In this document: piece by piece, positions 24,924 to 34,084 of the stretch
Numbering within the stretch: the first letter of the stretch is position 1
Layout: each line of letters begins with the position of its first letter
Source: Clostridiales bacterium
Lineage (GTDB): Bacteria > Bacillota > Clostridia > Christensenellales > Aristaeellaceae
DNA: 64,000 nucleotides
Assembly: GCA_012521895.1 (NCBI GenBank)
Contig: JAAYLK010000072.1
Span: forward strand, 1 to 64,000
Direction of reading: 5' to 3'
Translations under genes and position numbers: made by a program
Notes under the pieces: model-generated
Told to the model about the DNA's origin: nothing
Database searches by the model: none
The model's input: only the letters and a program-made list of their open reading frames with translations

Positions 24924-25589
24924 TTAAATGCAGCGGCAGCACAGCCTGGCCAGGCACAAGCCCATGCACAGGGTGTTGAGGGAGGAGATGTTGGGCATGC
25001 CAAACATCTGGCTGCGCTGGGAATATTGCTGGGTATTGCCCTGGATCTGCGCCCTGGTCCTGGCGTACTCAAAGTTGTTGGGGTCCAGCCGCACCGCTTC
25101 ATCAATGTGGTGCATAGCGGTGACGCGGTTGCCGGAGTTAAAGTTGGCGACGGCGCTTAGGAAGTACCATTCCGCCGTGCGGTTGTGGATCTGGCTCAGG
25201 GCGTACAGCGCCTCCTGGTAGCGCATGGCCTGGATGTACTGCCGCACCGGGTCAAAGCCATCCATCTGGCTGCTTCTTTGCTGGGTTCGCTGGGCAGAGC
25301 GCGCGAATTCCTCAAAGGGGTTGAAGCCGCCAAAGCCGCCACCGCCAAAGGGGTTATAGCCGCCCGGGCGCTGACCGCCGCTTTGCGGCCTGGAATAATC
25401 CTGGTAGCGCGCCCTGCCGGACTTGATTTCCTCATAGGCCACGTTGACTTCAGCCATTTTTTTCTGAGCGTTGGGGTCACCTGGGTTTAGGTCCGGGTGG
25501 TACTGCTTGGCCAGCTTCCGGTAGGCTGTGGTGACCTCCTGCTCGCTGGCTGTCCGGGGCAGCCCCAGCACTTCATACGGGTCTCTCAT
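24924..25589 (-). CDS. J-domain protein with Gly-rich linker and TPR-like repeats
   Basis: 221 residues. The J domain (1-66) starts [10 protein letters not shown] and has the essential HPD motif (YHPDLNPGD), so it should stimulate an Hsp70 (DnaK). A Gly/Phe-rich linker (about 70-105) is followed by tetratricopeptide-like helices (about 115-185). The C-terminus is unusually Cys-rich ([14 protein letters not shown]). It lacks the zinc-finger and client domains of DnaJ, so it is a specialised co-chaperone. Its ATG overlaps the DUF5685 stop (ATGA). Confidence 0.88.
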   Translation of the reverse strand: MRDPYEVLGLPRTASEQEVTTAYRKLAKQYHPDLNPGDPNAQKKMAEVNVAYEEIKSGRARYQDYSRPQSGGQRPGGYNPFGGGGFGGFNPFEEFARSAQRTQQRSSQMDGFDPVRQYIQAMRYQEALYALSQIHNRTAEWYFLSAVANFNSGNRVTAMHHIDEAVRLDPNNFEYARTRAQIQGNTQQYSQRSQMFGMPNISSLNTLCMGLCLARLCCRCI

Positions 25590-26401
25590 GAACTTTGCTC
25601 TCCTTCACGGCGAACGGGGTATCGCGACCACACGCCGGAGTACAGGATGTTTTCCATCAGCGCTTTGTCCTGGTGGATGGGCAGGGTTTCAAAGGTCTGC
25701 GCGCAGTCGGCCATCAGCAGCTGTAGGATATCATAATGCCGCTGGGTGGGGATGCTCACCAGGGGGTTGTACTTCTCCTGCTGGATGTCCTTCTTCAAAT
25801 CCACCGCCGCGTCCATCAGGTAGATGAAGCGGCCCAGTTTCTCCCCAAAATCATACAGCTGGTCGGAAAGCGCGTGGCCATCCGGCGTAAAAATGGCGCC
25901 CAGCAAACGGCCAAAGGCCGCGGCCGGCAAGTCAGGCATGGGTTCGCCCGCTTGCTCCATCTCATGCAGCAAGGCCAATTCGTCGGTGATGGCCTGCGCC
26001 TGGCGGGGGTAGCGCTCCTTCAATTGTTCGATGTGTTTGCCCAGGCTGTGCGCCTGCAGCAGCGCGCTGCGCTTGCCCTCGTCCTCCCAGTCGTCCATGC
26101 GCTGGTAATAGGCCAGCATCACGTTCATGTCCGCGGCGTACTGCGTGTGCCGGTTGGTGAAGGCCTCGCGCTTTTGCAGCGGGTGCATCGGGCAGCGGAA
26201 GGATTTCAAGGTGGAAATCTCCGTCTTGTCCAGTGCGCTCAACAGCAAAATCAGAAAGGTCATGTCATAGGTCAGCGTCAGGCGGCCCAGCTGCCCATGC
26301 TGGCGCCTGAGCGCGTGGCACAGCCCGCAATACACGCTGCGGTAACGCTCTTTGGCTTGTTCATCCAGTTTATCAACATTGGCCACGACATACCCAAACA
26401 T
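25586..26401 (-). CDS. DUF5685 family protein
   Basis: 271 residues, mostly helical. The N-terminal [17 protein letters not shown] and [12 protein letters not shown] fit the DUF5685 proteins of clostridia, which have no assigned function. CGLC near residue 27 and a further Cys at FRCPMH could bind metal. Acidic and His-rich helices in the C-terminal half ([11 protein letters not shown]) recall a helical-bundle enzyme, but this is only an impression. The start ATG of MFGYVV has AAAGGGG upstream. It is the first of the three-gene set with the J-domain and zinc-ribbon genes. Confidence 0.75.
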   Translation of the reverse strand: MFGYVVANVDKLDEQAKERYRSVYCGLCHALRRQHGQLGRLTLTYDMTFLILLLSALDKTEISTLKSFRCPMHPLQKREAFTNRHTQYAADMNVMLAYYQRMDDWEDEGKRSALLQAHSLGKHIEQLKERYPRQAQAITDELALLHEMEQAGEPMPDLPAAAFGRLLGAIFTPDGHALSDQLYDFGEKLGRFIYLMDAAVDLKKDIQQEKYNPLVSIPTQRHYDILQLLMADCAQTFETLPIHQDKALMENILYSGVWSRYPVRREGEQSS

Positions 26402-26554
26402 GACGAAACCCCTTTCTGTACGCTTTCCCTGCCATTGTGCCAACATTGTGTGAAGGAATCATGAAGGACACATTAAAAACGCCTCAATGCTAACACAGAT
26501 GAAAAGAGGGGACAAGAATCTTTTGTTTACAAGGCTTTTCCCGCGCCCAATCGG

Positions 26555-26584
26555 GTGACAAAAACCGCTCCGCTATGCTATAAT
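26555..26584 (+). promoter_or_regulatory. Promoter of the CBS-domain protein operon
   Basis: GTGACA, 18 nt spacer, perfect TATAAT, 26 nt before the start codon. Confidence 0.75.
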
Positions 26585-26610
26585 CGCTGCGAAAGGGGAG
26601 TAAATGCCTT

Positions 26611-27933
26611 ATGGATCCTGAGCCTTCCGGCTTGTTGATTGTTCTGCAATTGGTTTTTATTCTGATATATGCCCTGCTGTCAGCGGCTGAATCCGCCGCC
26701 CAGCAAATCAACCTGTCCCACCGCCGTGTGGGAGACAATGATGACGGGGAACAAAACAAGGTGGAGGATCAGGCAGCCGGCTTGCTGGCCCTGCCCTCCG
26801 GCCTTCGCATTTGCATGCTGCTACTGGCCATGCTCATCGCGGGCATCACCATGTGGAATGTGATTCTGCCGCTGTCCCTCCATGCCCGCGCGCAATGGGG
26901 CTGGGCTTTCCTAAGCCAGTCCGGGACGCACCTGCTGTTCACTGCAATCTGCCTGGTGGTGCTGACGTTTTTGATGCAGCTGTTCGCCGTGGTGCTGCCG
27001 CGGCGCCTGGCCACCTACAAGCCACGGAAGGTCGCCAAACTGCTCTTTGGTTTCGCGGGCGCTGTCAACCGCTTGTTTTTTCCCATGTCCAAGGCGCTTG
27101 ATAAGTTATCCTGCTGGATTTTAAAGCTGTTCCGGGTGGATTTCATGCAGCCCACCCAATCCATCACCGAGGATGAAATCCGCATGCTGGTGGATGTGGG
27201 CGAGGAAAAAGGCACCATCGAGGAAGCCGAGCGCGAGATGATCAAGAACGTGTTCGAGTTTAACAACATGACGGCCGCTGAATGCATGACCCACCGCACC
27301 GATGTCTACGCCATCTGGGTGGATGACACGGTAGAGGAAATCGTGGAGCTGATTGACCAGACCGGTCTTTCCCGCTTCCCGGTGTATGAAGAGGACCTGG
27401 ACCACATCCTGGGCACGGTCAGCACCAGGGAATTCCTGCTCAACCTGCAGCGCGCGGAGCCTTTGCCCCTGCGCAGCATCCTGCGCGACGCCCACTTTGT
27501 GCCCGAAACTGTGCGCACCGACCTGCTCTTCCGGGACATGCAGCACAACAAATTCCACATGGCCATCGTGGTGGATGAGTACGGCGGCACCAGCGGCCTG
27601 ATCACCATGGAAGACTTGCTGGAGGAAATCGTCGGCAACATCTATGATGAGTACGACCCCCAGGACCAGCAGGATTTTGAGCAGCTGGGAGAGAAACGCT
27701 GGCGGGTATCCGGCACCCTGGATGTGGAGAGCTTCAACGAGCAAAGCGGGCTGGAACTACCCGTCAATGACGAGTATGACACCATCGGCGGTTTGATTCT
27801 AAGCCAGATGAGCAGCATTCCCGATGATGGCAGCCAGCCGGAGATTGAGTATGACGGCGTGCTGTTCAAGGTGGAAAGCGTGCAGGGCCGCCGGATTGAA
27901 TGGGTGGAGGTAAGCATCCCTGATGGAATATGA
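26611..27933 (+). CDS. Hemolysin-type CNNM/CorC membrane protein with CBS domains
   Basis: 440 residues. The N-terminal DUF21 membrane domain (about 1-150, four helices) is followed by EDEIRMLVDVGEEKGTI, two CBS domains (about 205-330, including CMTHRTDV and DEYGGTSGLITMEDL) and a CorC_HlyC domain at the C-terminus. Relatives are implicated in magnesium or cobalt efflux, although 'hemolysin' is the historical name. GGGGAG lies ten bases before the ATG. The stop overlaps the next gene by 11 nt. Confidence 0.93.
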   Translation: MDPEPSGLLIVLQLVFILIYALLSAAESAAQQINLSHRRVGDNDDGEQNKVEDQAAGLLALPSGLRICMLLLAMLIAGITMWNVILPLSLHARAQWGWAFLSQSGTHLLFTAICLVVLTFLMQLFAVVLPRRLATYKPRKVAKLLFGFAGAVNRLFFPMSKALDKLSCWILKLFRVDFMQPTQSITEDEIRMLVDVGEEKGTIEEAEREMIKNVFEFNNMTAAECMTHRTDVYAIWVDDTVEEIVELIDQTGLSRFPVYEEDLDHILGTVSTREFLLNLQRAEPLPLRSILRDAHFVPETVRTDLLFRDMQHNKFHMAIVVDEYGGTSGLITMEDLLEEIVGNIYDEYDPQDQQDFEQLGEKRWRVSGTLDVESFNEQSGLELPVNDEYDTIGGLILSQMSSIPDDGSQPEIEYDGVLFKVESVQGRRIEWVEVSIPDGI

Positions 27934-28795
27934 TGTAGCGATCATCGGTGCGGGCGCCGCGGGCTGTTCGGCTGCCATCACGGCGCGCCAGCGCAACATG
28001 AGCACCCTGGTGCTGTATGCGGGTGACGGTGCTTTGGGAAAAACCAAGGTGATTGACAATTACCCGGGCTTCCCGGACATCACAGGACCCGACCTTCTTT
28101 ACAAACTGCGGGACCATGCCCAGTACATGGGTGCGGAGCTGGTGCGCGGCCTGGTGCGCCGCGTGATGCCCTTGGGCGACGCCTTTTCCATCCTGGCAGG
28201 CAACGACCTGTACACCGCCAAGACCATCATCCTGGCCATGGGCACGGCGCGGGTGCGCTTGCTGGACGGCGAAGAAGCGCTGGTCGGCCAGGGCGTCAGC
28301 TACTGCGCCACCTGTGACGGTATGTTTTACAAGGGCGGCACGGTGCTGGTGGTGGCGTCAGACCACGAAGCGGTGGAGGAAGCCATCTACCTGTCCACTT
28401 TAGCCAAAGTGTTGTACGTCAAGGAAAAACCGCATGACACGGGGGACCTGCCCGCGGAAATCACCGTCCTGCCTGGCAAGCCGTTGTCATTCTCATTAAA
28501 GGGTGAGCAGATTGTCCTCATGACCGACCAGGGCGAGGTGGTGGCGGACGGGGCCTTCGTGCTGCGCCCGGCGGTGGCCATGACCCAGCTGATCCCCGAG
28601 GTCGCCACTGAAAACGGAAAAATCGTGCTGGATAAAGATTTGCAGACCAGCATCCCGGGCGTCTTCGCCGCGGGGGACATCGCTAGCGCGCCGCTGCAGG
28701 CTGCCAAAGCGGTGGGTGATGGCAACGTGGCCATCCTGTCCGCGGCCAAGCACCTGATTCTGAACAAAGCCAAGAGCAAAGGAGAAGTACAATGA
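27923..28795 (+). CDS. Thioredoxin-reductase-like flavoprotein lacking the NADPH motif
   Basis: 290 residues. The FAD motif GAGAAG (9-14), the redox pair CATC (Cys128, Cys131) and the C-terminal GVFAAGDI match low-molecular-weight thioredoxin reductases. However, the second Rossmann motif, normally GGGxSA, reads VVASDHEAV here (143-151), and the NADPH-phosphate motif HRR is absent (LYVKEKPHD instead). This pattern resembles ferredoxin-dependent flavin thioredoxin reductases of clostridia and cyanobacteria. It would reduce thioredoxin with electrons from ferredoxin. It overlaps the CBS gene by 11 nt and the next gene by ATGA. No thioredoxin gene is nearby. Confidence 0.82.
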   Translation: MEYDVAIIGAGAAGCSAAITARQRNMSTLVLYAGDGALGKTKVIDNYPGFPDITGPDLLYKLRDHAQYMGAELVRGLVRRVMPLGDAFSILAGNDLYTAKTIILAMGTARVRLLDGEEALVGQGVSYCATCDGMFYKGGTVLVVASDHEAVEEAIYLSTLAKVLYVKEKPHDTGDLPAEITVLPGKPLSFSLKGEQIVLMTDQGEVVADGAFVLRPAVAMTQLIPEVATENGKIVLDKDLQTSIPGVFAAGDIASAPLQAAKAVGDGNVAILSAAKHLILNKAKSKGEVQ

Positions 28796-29832
28796 AATGC
28801 AAGCTTGCCATTCTAATGGCGCTTTTCTTGATGGTGGCTATTTCCGCGTCCGCCGCGCCCACCCGCGACCTGACCGAGCAAGCCTTGCTGCATCAGGACA
28901 TCGCGGCGCGCGTCCAGCCTCTGGTGGATGCCGTGGCGGCCGTGGCGATTGATTTGAATCTCACTGTGTTTCGCAATGAAACCCAGCCCGAACCGGCCCT
29001 TGTCCAGGGGCTTTTATATCAGTCCCTGTACAACCGCCTGCAGGTGGTGGAAACCATCGACGGTAAGGCCTTCCTGCGCTTTGAGGATGCCAATGCCTTG
29101 GCAGGCCAACTCTTCTTGGCGGAAACCCCGGCTCTTGATCCCCAGACAGTAACCCCGGGTGTCCTTGCGATGGCGGATGGCCTGCAGTTTGACCTGGAGC
29201 TGTCCCGCGACTTCATCGGTGCGGCCATCTACGATGTACAGCTCTCCGAGGACGAGTTGGTAGTCAAGGCGGACATCTACACTTTGGAAGGCATCGTGGC
29301 CAGCGCCGAGGAAGCCCCGGAGGACGCGCTTACCTGGCTGGGCCACCTGGGCGTGCGCCTGGTGCCGGACACCATCTCCCCGGTTGGCTTTTCCCTGGCC
29401 AGTTTTTCTGTGCCGGAGCGGTACCAGCCTGCCGCCATGGTGCAATTTGTGCAGGAGAACCTGTTTGAACTGCAGTACCCGGACATCTTCAGCGTTCAGA
29501 CCGACCTGGAGAACACCTATTTGAGCCTCAGCACCCAGGATGGCAGCGCCACCCTGACTGTGCGAAGCGTGCCCGGTACACTGGAAAGCCTCAAAGCGGT
29601 CTGGCTGAAGGACCACGAGGGCAAGGAGCCCGTGACCGCCCTGGAGGAAGACATGCGCCTGCTTTTGACAAAGGACGGCGTGGTGCGACTGGCTTACTAC
29701 AACCCGCTTGAGGGGGAGGACAGCTGCCTGGTGCTGGAAATGACCTATCCCACCCTCAAAGTGCATGAATATGAACTGTACCAGACCTTTTTGGACAATT
29801 CCTTTGTCGTGTACAGCCACTCGGTTGGCTGA
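28792..29832 (+). CDS. Secreted protein of unknown function
   Basis: 346 residues. A signal peptide (about 1-21, ending SASA) is followed by an acidic, mixed alpha/beta protein without a recognisable domain, repeats, or further membrane segments. Only one Cys (in EDSCLVLE) remains in the mature form. It is tied by an ATGA overlap to the thioredoxin-reductase-like gene. After it, 38 nt separate it from tdh. It is not recognised; structure prediction would be the best lead. Confidence 0.8.
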   Translation: MKCKLAILMALFLMVAISASAAPTRDLTEQALLHQDIAARVQPLVDAVAAVAIDLNLTVFRNETQPEPALVQGLLYQSLYNRLQVVETIDGKAFLRFEDANALAGQLFLAETPALDPQTVTPGVLAMADGLQFDLELSRDFIGAAIYDVQLSEDELVVKADIYTLEGIVASAEEAPEDALTWLGHLGVRLVPDTISPVGFSLASFSVPERYQPAAMVQFVQENLFELQYPDIFSVQTDLENTYLSLSTQDGSATLTVRSVPGTLESLKAVWLKDHEGKEPVTALEEDMRLLLTKDGVVRLAYYNPLEGEDSCLVLEMTYPTLKVHEYELYQTFLDNSFVVYSHSVG

Positions 29833-29870
29833 ACAAATAATGCCTTAGCGAATGATTGGAGGACAGTCTG

Positions 29871-30902
29871 ATGATGATGGATGCTCTGGTCAGGCAAACC
29901 GCGGCCCCCGGATTGACCATGACGCAGGTGCCCCGCCCCCAGCCCCAGCCGGATGAGGTGCTCATCAAAATCCACAAGACAGCCATCTGTGGCACCGACC
30001 TGCACATCTACAACTGGGACGCCTGGAGCCAGGAACACATCAAGCCCCCGCAGGTGATCGGCCATGAATACGTGGGCGAAATCGCCGCGATGGGCAGCCA
30101 GGTCAAGCATTTTGAGATCGGGCAGCGGGTTTCCGGCGAAGGCCACCTGGTGTGCGGCCAGTGCCGCAATTGCCGGGCGGGGCGCGCGCAGTGGTGCAAG
30201 TACACCCAGGGCGTGGGCGTCAACCGGGACGGCGCCTTTGCCGAATACCTGGTCATCCCCGCCAGCAACTGCATCCCCATCAGCGACGACCTGGACGAGG
30301 AAGTCGTCTCCTTCTTTGACGCCTTTGGCAACGCCACCCACACCGCCTTGATGTTTGACGTGGTGGGGGAGGACGTGCTGATTACCGGTGCCGGCCCCAT
30401 CGGTGTGATGGCGGCCGCCATCTGCGCCCACAATGGCGCGCGTAACGTGGTCATCACAGATGTCAAGGATTACCGCCTGGACCTGGCCCGCAAGCTGGGC
30501 GCCACCCACGCCATCAACGTGGCCAAGGAGGACCTGGCTGCCATGCTGCCAAAGCTGAACATGGTGGAAGGCTTTGACGTGGGCTTGGAAATGTCCGGCG
30601 CCGAGCCGGCGTTTAAGCAGATGCTGTCCCTGATGCGCAACGGCGGCCAGATCGCCCTGCTGGGCCTGTTTGGCAAGAAACCGCAGTTTGACATTGACAG
30701 CTTCATCTTCAAAGGCCTGACCCTGCAAGGGATCTATGGCCGCAAGATGTATGAGACCTGGTACAAGATGGCCGCCATGGTGCAGTCCGGGCTGGACCTG
30801 CGCCCCCTGATCACCCACCGCTTCCCCTACACGCGCTTTGATGAGGCCTTCCAGATCATGAACACCGGGGAAAGCGGCAAAATCATCCTGGAATGGGCCT
30901 GA
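29871..30902 (+). CDS. tdh: L-threonine 3-dehydrogenase
   Basis: 343 residues, the usual size. This zinc-dependent medium-chain dehydrogenase oxidises L-threonine to 2-amino-3-oxobutyrate with NAD. Catalytic zinc ligands are in [13 protein letters not shown] and GHEY. Structural zinc cysteines are [15 protein letters not shown]. The NAD motif is [10 protein letters not shown]. The first of three consecutive ATG codons is chosen, since GGAGG lies eight bases before it. The kbl gene follows after 22 nt, completing the pathway to glycine and acetyl-CoA. Confidence 0.96.
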   Translation: MMMDALVRQTAAPGLTMTQVPRPQPQPDEVLIKIHKTAICGTDLHIYNWDAWSQEHIKPPQVIGHEYVGEIAAMGSQVKHFEIGQRVSGEGHLVCGQCRNCRAGRAQWCKYTQGVGVNRDGAFAEYLVIPASNCIPISDDLDEEVVSFFDAFGNATHTALMFDVVGEDVLITGAGPIGVMAAAICAHNGARNVVITDVKDYRLDLARKLGATHAINVAKEDLAAMLPKLNMVEGFDVGLEMSGAEPAFKQMLSLMRNGGQIALLGLFGKKPQFDIDSFIFKGLTLQGIYGRKMYETWYKMAAMVQSGLDLRPLITHRFPYTRFDEAFQIMNTGESGKIILEWA

Positions 30903-30924
30903 GGACTATGGAGGAGAAGAGAAA

Positions 30925-32115
30925 ATGAGCACGAGCAAAAAAGCCCTGGCTTTTTATGAGCAGCAGCTGGATGAAATCCGACAGGCCGGTACCTGGCGTG
31001 AGGAGCGCGTCATCACCACACCGCAAAAGAACGTGATTGACACCACCAAGACCCGCCAGGTTCTGAACCTCTGCGCCAACAACTACCTGGGACTGTCCAA
31101 TGACGCCCGCATCATCAAGGCCGCGCGCAGCGCCTACGACTCCTGGGGCTTCGGCCTGTCCAGCGTGCGCTTCATCTGCGGCACCCAGCTGATTCATAAG
31201 CAATTGGAACAGCGCCTGGCCACCTTCCTGCAGATGGATGATGTCGTGCTGTACTCCTCCTGCTTTGACGCTAACGGCGGTCTGTTTGAAACCCTGCTCA
31301 AGGAAGAGGACGCGGTGATTTCCGATGAACTCAACCACGCCTCCATCATCGACGGCGTTAGGCTTTGCAAGGCCCGCCGCCTGCGCTACAAGAACAGCGA
31401 CATGGCGGAATTGGAGCAGCACCTGAAAGACACCCAGGATTGCCGCATCCGCCTGATTGCCACCGACGGCGTCTTCAGCATGGACGGCTACCTGGCCAAG
31501 CTTGAACAGATTTGTGACCTGGCGGAAAAATATGATGCCCTGGTCATGGTGGATGACAGCCACGCCACCGGCTTCATGGGCCAGACCGGCCGCGGCACCC
31601 ACGAGGCCTGCGGCGTGATGGGCCGGGTGGACATCATCACCTCCACCTTTGGCAAGGCCCTGGGCGGGGCCTCCGGCGGCTTCACCGCCGCCCGCCAGCC
31701 CATTGCGGACCTGCTGCGCCAGCGTTCCCGCCCCTACCTGTTCTCCAACTCCGTCGCCCCCTCCATCTGTGCGGCGACCTTGAAGACGCTGGACCTGCTG
31801 GAGGCCTCCACCGGCCTGCGCGACCGCGTCCATGAAAACGCCAACTATTTCCGTGAGAAGATGACCGAAGCCGGCTTTGAACTTCTGCCGGGCAACCATC
31901 CCATCGTGCCGGTGATGCTGTATGACGCGCACAAAGCGCAGGAGATGGCCACCAGGATGCTACAGCACGACGTGTACGTCATCGCCTTCAGCTATCCCGT
32001 GGTGCCCATGGGCAAGGCCCGCATCCGCACACAGATTTCCGCCGTCCACAGCCATGAGGACTTGGACAAGGCGGTGGCCGCCTTCAAAGCTGTCCGGGAC
32101 GAGATGGCAACCTGA
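30925..32115 (+). CDS. kbl: Glycine C-acetyltransferase (2-amino-3-ketobutyrate CoA ligase)
   Basis: 396 residues. A PLP enzyme of the alpha-oxoamine synthase family that cleaves 2-amino-3-oxobutyrate with CoA to glycine and acetyl-CoA. The PLP lysine is in [13 protein letters not shown], and [19 protein letters not shown] and [11 protein letters not shown] are family motifs. GGAGGAG stands eight bases before the ATG. It is the partner of tdh in the same operon. Confidence 0.96.
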   Translation: MSTSKKALAFYEQQLDEIRQAGTWREERVITTPQKNVIDTTKTRQVLNLCANNYLGLSNDARIIKAARSAYDSWGFGLSSVRFICGTQLIHKQLEQRLATFLQMDDVVLYSSCFDANGGLFETLLKEEDAVISDELNHASIIDGVRLCKARRLRYKNSDMAELEQHLKDTQDCRIRLIATDGVFSMDGYLAKLEQICDLAEKYDALVMVDDSHATGFMGQTGRGTHEACGVMGRVDIITSTFGKALGGASGGFTAARQPIADLLRQRSRPYLFSNSVAPSICAATLKTLDLLEASTGLRDRVHENANYFREKMTEAGFELLPGNHPIVPVMLYDAHKAQEMATRMLQHDVYVIAFSYPVVPMGKARIRTQISAVHSHEDLDKAVAAFKAVRDEMAT

Positions 32116-32140
32116 TTAAACGAACCCCAAAGAGGACAAT

Positions 32141-33145
32141 ATGAGCGAAACAATCAAAAAGCCGGTTCTGTTTTCCGGCATCCAGCCTACAGGCAACATC
32201 ACCATCGGCAATTACATCGGTGCGATGAGCAATTTCGTCAAGCTGGAAAACGATTATGACTGCCTGTTTTCCATCGTGGACCTGCACGCACTGACCGTGC
32301 GGCAGGACCCGGCAAGCCTGCGCCGCAAGAGCCTGGAGCTGGCGGCGCTGTATATCGCGGCCGGGCTCAACCCTGAAGAAAGCATCATTTATTGCCAAAG
32401 CCACGTGCCCCAGCACGCGGAGCTGGCATGGATCTTGAACTGTTTTACCTACATGGGGGAGCTGTCCCGCATGACGCAGTTCAAGGACAAGTCCCAAAAG
32501 CACGCGGACAACATCAACGCGGGCCTGTTTACTTATCCCGTGCTGATGGCGGCGGACATCCTGCTCTACCAGACCGATTTGGTGCCCGTGGGCGCTGACC
32601 AGAAGCAGCACCTGGAGATCACCCGGGACATCGCCGAGCGCATGAACGGCATCCATCCGGGTTTGTTCAAGGTGCCTAAGCCCCACATCCCCAAGGAAAC
32701 CGCCAAGATCATGAGCCTGACAGAGCCTGAAAAAAAGATGTCCAAGTCTGACCCCGATGACAGCATCATCACCCTGGTGGACAAGCCCGATGCCATCCTT
32801 CGCAAATTCAAGCGCGCGGTGACCGACTCGGAAACCGAAATCCGCTTCGATCCGGAGAACAAGCCCGGGGTGTCAAACCTGCTGTCCATCATGTCCAACA
32901 TGTCCGGGGAGAGCATCGAGTCCATCGTTTCCCGCCTGAATGGGCAGGGTTATGGCGCGCTCAAGCAGCAGACGGCGGAGGCCACCATCGAGCGCTTGAA
33001 GCCCATTCAATTGAAGCAGGAAGAGCTGCTCAAGGACAAGGAATACATGGCCAAGGTTCTCAAAACCAATGCCGAGCGCGCCCAAACGCTGGCGCTGCGC
33101 ACCCTGCGCAAGGTCTACAAAAAGCTGGGCCTGTACCAGCCCTGA
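32141..33145 (+). CDS. trpS: Tryptophanyl-tRNA synthetase
   Basis: 334 residues, standard for the bacterial enzyme. The class I HIGH-type motif is GNITIGNY near residue 20 and the KMSKS motif is KKMSKSDPDD near 205. It charges tRNA-Trp in the cytoplasm. AAAGAGGA precedes the ATG. It lies 25 nt after kbl with no terminator, so it is probably read through from the tdh-kbl promoter. No T-box is present here. Confidence 0.96.
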   Translation: MSETIKKPVLFSGIQPTGNITIGNYIGAMSNFVKLENDYDCLFSIVDLHALTVRQDPASLRRKSLELAALYIAAGLNPEESIIYCQSHVPQHAELAWILNCFTYMGELSRMTQFKDKSQKHADNINAGLFTYPVLMAADILLYQTDLVPVGADQKQHLEITRDIAERMNGIHPGLFKVPKPHIPKETAKIMSLTEPEKKMSKSDPDDSIITLVDKPDAILRKFKRAVTDSETEIRFDPENKPGVSNLLSIMSNMSGESIESIVSRLNGQGYGALKQQTAEATIERLKPIQLKQEELLKDKEYMAKVLKTNAERAQTLALRTLRKVYKKLGLYQP

Positions 33146-33152
33146 CTTGCTG

Positions 33153-34073
33153 ATGATGAAATTAATCGACTTCCCCGCCCACAGCCCCTACCCGCGCCAG
33201 CTGCGCCTGTGGCAGCCGGAGGGGGAGGTGCGCGCGATTGTCCTGCTGTCCCATGGCATGGCAGAGCACATTGACCGCTATGACCGCCTGGCGCAGCGCT
33301 TAAACAAGGAAGGCTACCTGGTCGCCGGCTACAACCACCTGGGCCACGGCGATGAAGCGCCGCTGAAGGGCTACTTTGGCGAGAAAGACGGTTGGGGCCT
33401 GGTGGTGGGGAACCTGCACGCAGTCATGGCATGGCTGCTTCAACAGAATCCAGGCAAGAAACGGGTGCTGCTGGGCCACAGCATGGGCAGCTTTCTGGCC
33501 CGTGAATATGCCCTGCGCTACCCCAAGGACCTAGACATCCTGGTGCTGTCGGGCACCGGCTGGCACCCAGCATCCCTGTGTCGTTTTGGGCAAGGCCTGG
33601 CAGGCTTGATTTGCGCCATGGGCGGCGCCAGGAAGCGCTCACCGCTGCTGGACCGCATCTCCTTTTCCAAAAACAACAAACCCTTCCGCGCCAAGGATGG
33701 CACGCCCTATGACTGGCTCAGCCGGGACAGGAAGGAAGTGCAATCCTACCTTGATGACCCCAACTGCGGTTTTGTGTTTTGCGGCCTGGGCTTCAAGGAC
33801 CTGTTTGGCGGCTTGCTGGCCTTGTCAAACCTTGACCGGCTGAAAGCATTAAACCCACTGATGCCCGTGTATATCCTGTCCGGCAAGGCCGACCCAGTCG
33901 GCGCGATGGGTGCGGGGGTAACGACCATCAAACAACAATACGATTCTGCCGGGCTTACGGACGTCACCATGGCGCTGTATGAGGATGCCCGGCATGAAGT
34001 GTTCAACGAAATCAACAGGGACGAGATCACATTAGCGTTGATTGCCTGGCTGAACGCCCGGACAGCGCTTTGA
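33153..34073 (+). CDS. Alpha/beta hydrolase, monoacylglycerol-lipase-like
   Basis: 306 residues. A serine hydrolase of the Hydrolase_4 (lysophospholipase/monoacylglycerol lipase) type: LLSHGMAEHIDRYD near the N-terminus, nucleophile elbow GHSMGSF, acid in SGKADPVG and base His in ARHEVFNE. It may act on lysolipids or acylglycerols. The start is the first of two ATG codons 7 nt after trpS; no strong ribosome site is visible, so coupling to trpS is likely. The longer frame overlaps trpS and is a shadow. Confidence 0.87.
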   Translation: MMKLIDFPAHSPYPRQLRLWQPEGEVRAIVLLSHGMAEHIDRYDRLAQRLNKEGYLVAGYNHLGHGDEAPLKGYFGEKDGWGLVVGNLHAVMAWLLQQNPGKKRVLLGHSMGSFLAREYALRYPKDLDILVLSGTGWHPASLCRFGQGLAGLICAMGGARKRSPLLDRISFSKNNKPFRAKDGTPYDWLSRDRKEVQSYLDDPNCGFVFCGLGFKDLFGGLLALSNLDRLKALNPLMPVYILSGKADPVGAMGAGVTTIKQQYDSAGLTDVTMALYEDARHEVFNEINRDEITLALIAWLNARTAL

Positions 34074-34084
34074 AAGGAGCACAC

